From contig CAZHJW010000014.1 in assembly GCA_964533265.1 (NCBI GenBank), positions 1-25,607 on the forward strand: a stretch of DNA of 25,607 bases, read 5' to 3'. Of this stretch, positions 1-7,481 are shown in pieces (position 1 is the first letter of the stretch; each line of letters begins with the position of its first letter). Below the pieces are notes generated by a model. The model ran no database searches, had not been told where the DNA came from, and saw only the letters and a list, made by a program, of their open reading frames with translations. The DNA comes from UBA1100 sp964533265. Its GTDB lineage: Bacteria > Verrucomicrobiota > Verrucomicrobiia > Limisphaerales > UBA1100. Position numbers and translations under genes: made by a program.

Positions 1-1
1 A

Positions 2-3000
2 ACGTTGCTCGAGACCGTATATTTCAGAAAGACTGAAAAGCGTACGATTGGCCAATTCCACATCAGGCACTCGCTCCAGAATATGTTGAAACTTCTCGCG
101 TGCTTCATCGCGCTGCTCCTGACGGAAAGCCAGCAGGCCCGTCAAAAACTCTGCTCGAATGGAAATCTGTTGATCCGGATTATCCTCAAGCACTTTGAAT
201 GTCTGCGCCGCCTGATCATAAATCTTCTGTGCCATGAAGGATTCGCCGATGCCAAACCTAGCCTCAATGGAATGCGGCGTACCGCTATAACGATTGGTTA
301 CCGTGGAATACTCAACGCGGGCCACATCAAACCGTTGCCCCTTGAAGTAACTCTTGGCCAACAGCAATTGTAACCGGGCTTTTGCATCTTCACTTTGCTG
401 TTTGCTCTCTGGTTTTTCCGGATCAGTAAACTTAATCAACCAACCGCGTAAAATATCCTCCACATCGGCCAAGCGCTGCTCGTCCCCGCCTATCATCAGA
501 TGATTGCAAACGAACTCAATCAGGTCAGGAGGAAGGTCATTGCGATGCTTTTTAAATAGCTCCGTATTATCTTGATATAATTCCAGAGCCTTGTCCTGGT
601 CACCCAAGCGCAGATACAAGGCCGCCTGCAATAATGGTGCCATTGGGCTGTCCTCGTCGATTGTCAGCCCCACTGCACCCATCCGGGAATGGGCACGCAA
701 TACTGCACTTCGCCCATCACTTTTACTTTCCTTCGAAACACTGGTCACGTGAGCCAAAGCACCAGTGAGTAACGTGGCACTCTCAATATAGCGTTCCTGC
801 TCAAACGCTTTCTGCGCATAGCTACGGAAAGTGTTCCATCGGCTTTGATCATTATGCGTATACTTGGTGGCCCGAAACACACGTTGCAGGCGTGACATGG
901 GCACTTCGGTGTCAGCACCGCCACCCAGCAAATGATCACATAAAGCCCATGCAGAATAATCGAGCCCACGCAATTCCCGCACCGCCTGATAGACTGCAAT
1001 CTTACCGCCTTCATCCAATTTTTTGAAATCCTTGTAAGCCGGATTGTCTCCTTCAACATAGGTCTGATTACTGATCGCAAAATCCCGCCATGTTCCCACA
1101 AACCCCCTCCAATCCTCACTGACAAAGGGCAGGTCCGATGATGCCTGTTCCAATTGAGCGACTGCCCTTGCGAAAGCCGCCACATCACCCTGCAGGCGCA
1201 GGGTGTCAGTAGCCTTGTGGGCAGCTACCCGCAGATTTAATTCAGGCCAGCGATCTTCAATATGCCCACGCAGTTCCGCGGGCGGATTACCTCCATTGAC
1301 AAGAAATCGCTCAGCACAGGTGCGTTCCTCCGCACGGCCTTGTGTGGGTATTTGCGCGATTCGTTTCCACCAGTCCAGGGCCTGATTCTTTTGATTTAAT
1401 TTCCACAACACATCCCCTGTGTAATCGGCATATATGGAACTCAAATCCCCCCGGATCGCCCACTCATAAATCTGATTGGCTAGGTTTGCATCCTGAACGC
1501 GTTCAGCCACCTGCATTAAATCCCGCTGAAACGTGTAGTTCACCGGGCTCGTTGCAGACTGCATACGCAAAGCCTGCTGCACGATCTTCCTGGCCTCTGT
1601 TTTATCTTCATCACTGCCACCCATATATAACACCAGTACCCCGTGGGCCGCATCGTGATTCTGAGGATGTTTTTGCCACAGGGTTCGGGCTATGGCACGA
1701 GCATTCACCGGGTCCTTCTTTTTACTGTACGCAACCAGCGCATGGCGCTGGGTGCCAACCAGACGCAACTGGTTAAGAGGACTTAAATTATTGAACTGCC
1801 TCAACGCTTCTGCACGTAAAGGAACAGCCTTCGCCGGATTATCCTGTGGATTAGGGTATTTCAACAACGCCTGAACCAATGGCTCTCTATTCTGGGTGGC
1901 CAACTGATCACTCACAAACTTGGCTTTAGCACGTTGATCCTTGTTACCCTTCATCGAAGAAACCCAGTTGCTGACATAGTCACGATAATAGGTGATCGTC
2001 AGATAATCGCGCCGCTCTTTAAGCAGCATTGCAACATCGCTACGAAACTGGCCACCATCAGGCTGGCCAGAGAGAAGATCGTTGATAAGGGTCTGCTGGT
2101 GGGAACTGTACAAATGAGTTTCCCTGGCAGCTTCACGCGCATGAGCAAGCGCTTTGGCCTCATCCTTCACGCGTTCACGGTATAGCGTACGCGACAGGGC
2201 GTACCGCAAGGCCAATACGTCAGAGAATTTTCCGGACTTTATCGCAGCTGCTATGGCCCCGGTGAGAGTGCGATCGGTATCGGTTACTTGTTTTTTGAAG
2301 GCGGTCTCTCTTATTTTGGTGTCCGCCTGAGTCTTTTGCAATTCACCTTGGCGCTGCTGGACCAGCTTTACAGCTGTCATTAAAGTGGTTTGAGCAGCCT
2401 TTTTAGCATCCGGATTGGGAGCCTTGTTAAAGGCATCACGTTTGGCCTTTTCGTCAGTCTTGGCAGTTTCGAGATTCTTTTGAGCTTCGGCCTGTGCATT
2501 TACCGCCCCACTCCGGGCAGCATTGGCTCCGTCCACCATCCAAAGGACGTAGTAGTAAGCCATATTCCCCGAATTGGCTGCATGAGACAGAGCCGGTTGA
2601 ATTGTCCGTGCAGCCAGCATAGTATTTTTTTCCCGGACATGCGCATGAGCTACACTCAGGAGCACCTCCCATCGGCGACGATCGTTGGGATATTTACCCG
2701 CCATACCGCGCACTTCACCCTCAATTTGCTGCGCCTTTAATGCCGCCTTATGCATATAGGAAATCTGTGCCGCATAAAGATCAGGCCCATCCTTAAAACC
2801 GCGTGCCTTACGCATGCTTTCCACAGCATTTGCCCATTGACTCTGGGAAGCATAACTTTGAGCCATCAGGTGATGCAGCTTGAACTGCTGGGTGCGGTTT
2901 AATGGCAGGCGTTTTTGAAAGAGTTTTTGTGCGGCCTGATTGGCCTCAGCCCAGCGTGATATGCCTCGATATTCAGTTACTGCCCGAAAACCTGCCCGAA

Positions 3001-3610
3001 CGGTGTATCCACTGGCCGGGAGCTTTTCCACCATGTTTTCACAGAGTTCAGCCGAACGAATTCTCAACCGGGGGTTTCCCTCTTGCCCATATAATTCAGA
3101 AGCTCTTTCAGCAGCCTTACGGTTGGCAACTCCGGGTTTGTGCTCCCACAAAAGACGCAATACATCAGCCGCCTCAGCCCGTTTACGGTTGCGCTCCAAA
3201 CCTTCGGAGACACGTAAAGCAACATCAAGTGTCTCAGTAGAATTTGGATAACGAGTCAGATACTGACGGCCTATGGTTATGAGCTCGTCCCGACGCCCCA
3301 TGACCTCCAATCCATCGATCAATTTCAACATGACCTGACGATGTTGATTGTGGCGGCTCTGGGCTTTCACAAATCGTTCAGCAACCCGAACCAGACCGAA
3401 CACACGCCCCTCATTATAGTACAAGTCCACAAGCTCAATCATGACCTTTGCCCCATCTGGAGATGTGTCGAGCGACTTGTTTAGCTGAGCCTCAAGAGCG
3501 GTAGCTTTTTTATCAATAGCGCTTGGCTCATTCTTGTCTGCAGCCATTGAAAGCAATGGCATGAGTAATAGAAAAATAGTAATAGACTTTATCATTTGCT
3601 GTCGCATCAT
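2..3610 (-). CDS. Large secreted TPR-repeat protein, C-terminus cut by window edge
   Basis: An uninterrupted minus-strand frame of about 1,203 codons runs off the left edge without a stop. The N-terminus is a clear Sec signal peptide (basic start, then a Leu/Ile/Phe-rich core ending in SMAA near residue 24), so the product is periplasmic or envelope-attached. The rest is almost all helical with tetratricopeptide-type spacing, for example the stretches around residues 30-150 and 1080-1190. Residues about 365-440 break this pattern with a Lys/Glu/Gln/Ala-rich heptad-like segment that looks like a coiled coil. No catalytic motif is visible. The first ATG at 3608-3610 sits 3 nt after the upstream TPR gene's stop; ATGs at 3605-3607 and 3593-3595 are in frame alternatives, and none has a clear ribosome site, suggesting translational coupling. 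Function is unknown; by analogy with similar TPR proteins it may be a scaffold for an envelope complex (inference). Confidence 0.85.
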   Translation of the reverse strand, partial: MMRQQMIKSITIFLLLMPLLSMAADKNEPSAIDKKATALEAQLNKSLDTSPDGAKVMIELVDLYYNEGRVFGLVRVAERFVKAQSRHNQHRQVMLKLIDGLEVMGRRDELITIGRQYLTRYPNSTETLDVALRVSEGLERNRKRAEAADVLRLLWEHKPGVANRKAAERASELYGQEGNPRLRIRSAELCENMVEKLPASGYTVRAGFRAVTEYRGISRWAEANQAAQKLFQKRLPLNRTQQFKLHHLMAQSYASQSQWANAVESMRKARGFKDGPDLYAAQISYMHKAALKAQQIEGEVRGMAGKYPNDRRRWEVLLSVAHAHVREKNTMLAARTIQPALSHAANSGNMAYYYVLWMVDGANAARSGAVNAQAEAQKNLETAKTDEKAKRDAFNKAPNPDAKKAAQTTLMTAVKLVQQRQGELQKTQADTKIRETAFKKQVTDTDRTLTGAIAAAIKSGKFSDVLALRYALSRTLYRERVKDEAKALAHAREAARETHLYSSHQQTLINDLLSGQPDGGQFRSDVAMLLKERRDYLTITYYRDYVSNWVSSMKGNKDQRAKAKFVSDQLATQNREPLVQALLKYPNPQDNPAKAVPLRAEALRQFNNLSPLNQLRLVGTQRHALVAYSKKKDPVNARAIARTLWQKHPQNHDAAHGVLVLYMGGSDEDKTEARKIVQQALRMQSATSPVNYTFQRDLMQVAERVQDANLANQIYEWAIRGDLSSIYADYTGDVLWKLNQKNQALDWWKRIAQIPTQGRAEERTCAERFLVNGGNPPAELRGHIEDRWPELNLRVAAHKATDTLRLQGDVAAFARAVAQLEQASSDLPFVSEDWRGFVGTWRDFAISNQTYVEGDNPAYKDFKKLDEGGKIAVYQAVRELRGLDYSAWALCDHLLGGGADTEVPMSRLQRVFRATKYTHNDQSRWNTFRSYAQKAFEQERYIESATLLTGALAHVTSVSKESKSDGRSAVLRAHSRMGAVGLTIDEDSPMAPLLQAALYLRLGDQDKALELYQDNTELFKKHRNDLPPDLIEFVCNHLMIGGDEQRLADVEDILRGWLIKFTDPEKPESKQQSEDAKARLQLLLAKSYFKGQRFDVARVEYSTVTNRYSGTPHSIEARFGIGESFMAQKIYDQAAQTFKVLEDNPDQQISIRAEFLTGLLAFRQEQRDEAREKFQHILERVPDVELANRTLFSLSEIYGLEQR

Positions 3611-3613
3611 AGA

Positions 3614-5989
3614 TTAAGATCCGGATTTGGCTAATGCCTGGGAAATTCGCTTGGCTTCAGGCGCAAGTTGGCTCCCGGGAAATTCATCGATTAACTGATC
3701 AAACCGCTTTCGCGCCTCAGCACGACGATCGAGGCGAAACAGACAGCGACCATAGTTAAAGAGGATTACATCCAGAAAATTTGCATCAGGATGATCGGAA
3801 AGCACCTTTTCAAACACATCCACCGCCCGTCCATAATCCTTTTTTTGATAGTAGAAACTGGCCATCTTTGCCACAGCATCCCCCACACGGCCACTTTCAG
3901 GATGCTGATCAAAAACCATCTTGTAGGCCTGAAAGGCTCGTTCATACATTTGCTCGGCATTGCCACGGGCAGCCTTAGCCATTCCCTCATAACATTCTCC
4001 AATCCCATATTGTCCTTCCCCTCTTAGTTGACTCTTGGTTAAGCGGGTGAGATTGGTATAGAGAGCAATAGCCCGAGCATGATCACCTGATTTCTGCGCA
4101 ACACGAGCCTGCTGGAGAATGGCCTCATCCAAATAAATGCTTTCAGGAAATTCACGTTGCAACCGAAGGCTCATGGCAGCAGCCAAATTAAGCCGATCCA
4201 TGGCAAAATATATCCGCCATAACTGAACGTAAGTTTCCTCGAGCAGTCCACCACCAATCTTGCGCGCTTCAGTGGCAATTTCCTCACAAACTCCCAAAGC
4301 CTCCTCGTACTTACGCTGCGCCTTATCATCCAATCCAAAATCCCGATATTGAGTGCCAATTTGTGTCAGAGCACTGGCCGTCTTGAGTTTGGTCTTCAAT
4401 GCCAATTCCGCATCACCAATTTCAGTACGAGTCACGCGAACCCCACCCAGATTCCCCTCAACACATTTGGCTGCGGCGAACAAATCCCGCGGCCCAGCAG
4501 AAATATTCAAAACATCCTGATAACTGACCCGAATTAAATCTCCTGACTGAGCTTGAAGTTTGGAGTCACCATCCACCACGTTAGATTCAGATTCTACGGG
4601 TATCGTCCCACGAAAAAGCCCCGTATGAATTGTCCCATCATTCTGCTCCTGTTTGATTTCCTGGACCAAATCATCACCCAAGACGGGAGTCGCCCCCGGT
4701 TGCGGAGAGGGTTCGGTAGATTTTTTCCCAGGCTCCGCTGCAGTAGGATCGGTCAACTTGGTAATGACTTTTTCCTCAGGTTTCTTTTCAGCCTCCTTCA
4801 AGACCATCTCCACTGTATCCACAACCTTAAAAGGATCGACTTGCACTTGCTCTTCAACTGGCTCAACTCCAGAAACAGCCGGTAAAACCGTCTTCTCCAA
4901 TGGAGCTGGAGTGGCAACCCCTCCTTCTGCGATGAGCTTTGCTTTTTCCTCTTCAATTTCTACGGGGGTTTTTTGCCGGAGCACCTGTACTATGACTTTT
5001 AAACCGTCAGCTTTGTCACTGGTATCTCGATCAGCATCACTCACCTGAATGTTGGTCTCTTTACCCAGCACAACTCCCTGGAGTGCCTCGGAAAATGCAC
5101 CGTCCATTATTTGCACCAAGGCGTTGCCCACTACAGTTACTGCTTTTTTGCGATCCACATCGAAAGCTCGATCAGCAGTATGAGAGTCCACGTAATCAAC
5201 CTGCACCTTTGCAGTGCCGGTGACTTCAATAATGCCGTTACCTTTCCTGGCTTTACCGAGCCGGGTGGGAATAGACCCAAGAACAACCCGAACATTGCGA
5301 CCCACAGGCAAGCATTCAACAGTTTCCTCATCGCCCTCAGAAGTCCGTACCTTTATGGGCACTGTTTCATTTCTCTCTAGAATTGCCAAATCAGCATCCT
5401 CGATCTTCACGAAGAACCGTTTCCCCGCCTCCAGTTTTTCTGCATTCTGGTCTTTTTGCCCAACCGCTGTGCCCACCTTTTCCATAGCCAAAATTGCCCG
5501 CCCGTAATGACCCTGTTTGAAATGCCCGAGACCAATATAGTAGTAGGCTTCATTGACCTGTTCAGCCACGGGGAATTCTTCAATCACCTTTCGCATTACC
5601 TTAAAGCACTGGCCATAGTGTCTTCCTTCAAAAAGACAAACCCCCATCTTCAATGTTGCTAAAGCACGCTGATCGGTATCGGTGTTTTCTTCAGTGGATA
5701 CTGTCTCAAAATGGGCACGCGCCTTATCATAAGAGTTACCCTTAGTTAAATGATGTTCGCCGAGTTTTAGATGTGCCTGATACCGAACCCTGCTTTTGGG
5801 ATACCTCTCAACTACCGATTGCCAAATTTCCAAAGCTTTCTCCTGTTCCCCAGCATCATAACGCAAATCTCCAGCCTGAATCAGTTTACGAGCTGCACGA
5901 TCCTCAATAATAGAGCCCCTAACTGGAGGTGCAGCTTGGAGGCTCAATGACAGGCAAAAGATAAGAAGAATTATAACTCTTGGAAGCAT
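3614..5989 (-). CDS. Secreted TPR protein with two DxD/TGxFxG beta-modules
   Basis: A 791-residue product from the ATG at 5987-5989. An in-frame extension up to 6103 exists, but it would put 38 non-signal residues ahead of an obvious Sec signal peptide (LPRVIILLIFCLSLSLQAA) and would cross the likely promoter, so I reject it. After the signal come TPR-like helices (about 25-180), a beta-rich module (about 191-270; IEDADLAI, then VKVQVDYVD-like strands), and a second related module (starting with VSDADRD near 315 and ending with TGLFRGTIPV and LIRVSYQDVLN near 455-495). The second module is split by about 110 residues rich in Pro, Glu, Lys and Thr. The C-terminal 280 residues are again TPRs, YbgF-like in look. 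The DxD...TGxFxG module is common in large secreted proteins of Planctomycetota and Verrucomicrobiota; its role is unknown. It is co-transcribed with the larger TPR gene 3 nt downstream. Confidence 0.88.
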   Translation of the reverse strand: MLPRVIILLIFCLSLSLQAAPPVRGSIIEDRAARKLIQAGDLRYDAGEQEKALEIWQSVVERYPKSRVRYQAHLKLGEHHLTKGNSYDKARAHFETVSTEENTDTDQRALATLKMGVCLFEGRHYGQCFKVMRKVIEEFPVAEQVNEAYYYIGLGHFKQGHYGRAILAMEKVGTAVGQKDQNAEKLEAGKRFFVKIEDADLAILERNETVPIKVRTSEGDEETVECLPVGRNVRVVLGSIPTRLGKARKGNGIIEVTGTAKVQVDYVDSHTADRAFDVDRKKAVTVVGNALVQIMDGAFSEALQGVVLGKETNIQVSDADRDTSDKADGLKVIVQVLRQKTPVEIEEEKAKLIAEGGVATPAPLEKTVLPAVSGVEPVEEQVQVDPFKVVDTVEMVLKEAEKKPEEKVITKLTDPTAAEPGKKSTEPSPQPGATPVLGDDLVQEIKQEQNDGTIHTGLFRGTIPVESESNVVDGDSKLQAQSGDLIRVSYQDVLNISAGPRDLFAAAKCVEGNLGGVRVTRTEIGDAELALKTKLKTASALTQIGTQYRDFGLDDKAQRKYEEALGVCEEIATEARKIGGGLLEETYVQLWRIYFAMDRLNLAAAMSLRLQREFPESIYLDEAILQQARVAQKSGDHARAIALYTNLTRLTKSQLRGEGQYGIGECYEGMAKAARGNAEQMYERAFQAYKMVFDQHPESGRVGDAVAKMASFYYQKKDYGRAVDVFEKVLSDHPDANFLDVILFNYGRCLFRLDRRAEARKRFDQLIDEFPGSQLAPEAKRISQALAKSGS

Positions 5990-6033
5990 GGCTACTTGGA
6001 CGTGAAAGAATAGTCTGTTTATCACTTTATTTA

Positions 6034-6061
6034 AGGATACGACACCACTAACATGTGTAAA
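6034..6061 (-). promoter_or_regulatory. Candidate sigma70-type promoter for the TPR gene pair
   Basis: On the minus strand a TTTACA box (6056-6061) and a TATCCT box (6034-6039) are separated by 16 nt. They match the consensus at 5 of 6 and 4 of 6 positions. Transcription would begin about 40 nt before the ATG at 5989, which fits the shorter start chosen for the TPR gene. The motif is short and chance matches are common, so this is tentative. Confidence 0.35.
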
Positions 6062-6140
6062 CGGGTGCTTGAGTAATTTTAGCCTCAGACAAGTTAAAGG
6101 CAACCTAAACCCCCCACCACTTTTTACTGAAATAAATTAT

Positions 6141-6173
6141 AAATAAAAAACCCCGCTGATTAAACAGCGGGGT
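6141..6173 (-). terminator. Rho-independent terminator after the DUF1501 gene
   Basis: A perfect 9-bp stem, ACCCCGCTG (6150-6158) with CAGCGGGGT (6165-6173), encloses a 6-nt loop. Read on the minus strand it is followed by TTTTTTATTT. It starts 20 nt past the stop codon of the DUF1501 gene, so it ends the DUF1549-DUF1501 transcript and separates it from the TPR genes. The strand is set by the T tract, which is present only on the minus-strand side. Confidence 0.92.
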
Positions 6174-6192
6174 CTTAAAAAAGGGGGCAATT

Positions 6193-7455
6193 CTAGCCAA
6201 AAAGTTCGATAACGGGCTTGGCTCCCTCACTCACCAGCCTCATGGGTCGGCCAAGGGGTGTTTCCACTTCCTTTGCATGATCAATACCTAAAGCATGGCA
6301 GATACTCGCGTGCAAATCATGAGGGTTAACCGGCCTTTCAGCGGGCATCATGGCGTCCTCATCAGATTTACCAATAACCTGCCCGCCTTTGATTCCGCCT
6401 CCAGCCATAAAACAACTGAAACAACGGGCATGATGATCGCGCCCAGCGTTGTTATTGATCCGTGGAGTACGTCCAAATTCACTGAGAACGATAACCATGG
6501 TTTTATCCAGCTTGCCACTGGCAGCCAAATCCTCCACCAGCGATGCCAAAGCCGGATCCATAACATCTCCATGATTCTGCATTGCAGGGAAATTATTGTT
6601 GTGGGTATCAAAACCGCCCCGGTTAACTTGCACAAAACGCACGCCAGTCTCAACCAAGCGCCGTGCCAAAAGCGCTCCTCTACCAAAATCCGTATCCCCA
6701 TAACGGGCAATAGTCTTGGGATCCTCACCATTAAGCTCAAAAGCCTTCAAAGCTGGGCTGCGCATCAAATTGACCGCTTCCTTGGTTGCCGTATTCACTG
6801 ACTTGGATTCTTCCACACTGAGATTACGTGCATTACGTAAATTCATCTTGGCGAGAACATCCAAGCGTTTATTGCCACGCAGCTTGCTGATCCCTGCAGG
6901 AAATGCCAAATAAGGGTCTTTCTCGCCGGGGCGCCCGACGTAATAGGCCTCACAACTTTGCCCCAAATAGCCAGCACGTCGTGCATTGCCACTAACGGTA
7001 ATAAAAGCGGGCAAATCACCAAGCGGTTCCTTTTCGTGAGTCACGATGGAGCCGATACCTGGGTGAATCAGATTACCACTCTGGTTGTAACTGGTTTGCA
7101 ACTGATAGGATGCACGACCATGAGCGCCATTGGTTCCGGCGATGGACCTTATCAGTGCCGCGTGGTGCATTTGCTTGGCCAGTTTGGGGAAAATACCACT
7201 GATTTGGATGCCATCTGCAGAGGTATTGATTGGATCAAACTCACCAGCAACCGGACGGCCAGGCTTTGGATCCCACGTGTCGATGTGACTCATGCCTCCC
7301 CCACACCAAAAGAGGATGACGTGGTCGGCGTTGGCCTGGTTGGTTTCCCCGGCACGGGCTAACATTTGGGCAATAGGCATGCCGAGCAACGTTGCGCTCG
7401 AAAGCCCCAGCATCCGCCGGCGGGTCATTTGATAATCAAGGCATCCTTCGTTCAT
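6193..7455 (-). CDS. DUF1501 family secreted protein (Tat signal)
   Basis: A 420-residue protein with a twin-arginine type signal (TRRRMLGLSSATLLG, residues 11-25), so it is predicted to be exported folded. Family landmarks are all present: the N-terminal block VILFWCGGGMSHIDTWDPKP (46-65), HGRASYQ (112-118), EFGRTPRIN (326-334), GRDHH (338-342) and GGGIKGG (352-358), followed by the C-terminal PVNPHDLHASICHALGID block. DUF1501 proteins share the alkaline phosphatase/sulfatase-like fold, but no enzymatic reaction is established for them and I see no sulfatase CxPxR motif. They are nearly always encoded beside DUF1549/DUF1553 proteins, as here, where the partner's stop lies 26 nt upstream. Start is the ATG at 7455 with a weak GGAA-type ribosome site. 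Length is typical of the family. Confidence 0.93.
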   Translation of the reverse strand: MNEGCLDYQMTRRRMLGLSSATLLGMPIAQMLARAGETNQANADHVILFWCGGGMSHIDTWDPKPGRPVAGEFDPINTSADGIQISGIFPKLAKQMHHAALIRSIAGTNGAHGRASYQLQTSYNQSGNLIHPGIGSIVTHEKEPLGDLPAFITVSGNARRAGYLGQSCEAYYVGRPGEKDPYLAFPAGISKLRGNKRLDVLAKMNLRNARNLSVEESKSVNTATKEAVNLMRSPALKAFELNGEDPKTIARYGDTDFGRGALLARRLVETGVRFVQVNRGGFDTHNNNFPAMQNHGDVMDPALASLVEDLAASGKLDKTMVIVLSEFGRTPRINNNAGRDHHARCFSCFMAGGGIKGGQVIGKSDEDAMMPAERPVNPHDLHASICHALGIDHAKEVETPLGRPMRLVSEGAKPVIELFG

Positions 7456-7481
7456 ATTTGTTCCGTTTGTTTAGTTAAAAT

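Noticed and set aside
745..1188. Minus-strand open frame of 147 codons
   Set aside because: Same strand but different frame from the giant TPR gene, which is open across the whole stretch and has coherent repeat sequence.
5990..6103. N-terminal extension of the second TPR gene
   Set aside because: It would bury an obvious signal peptide 38 residues inside the protein and cross the candidate promoter.
6295..6801. Plus-strand open frame of 168 codons
   Set aside because: Antisense to the well-supported DUF1501 gene; the translation is compositionally odd and unsupported.
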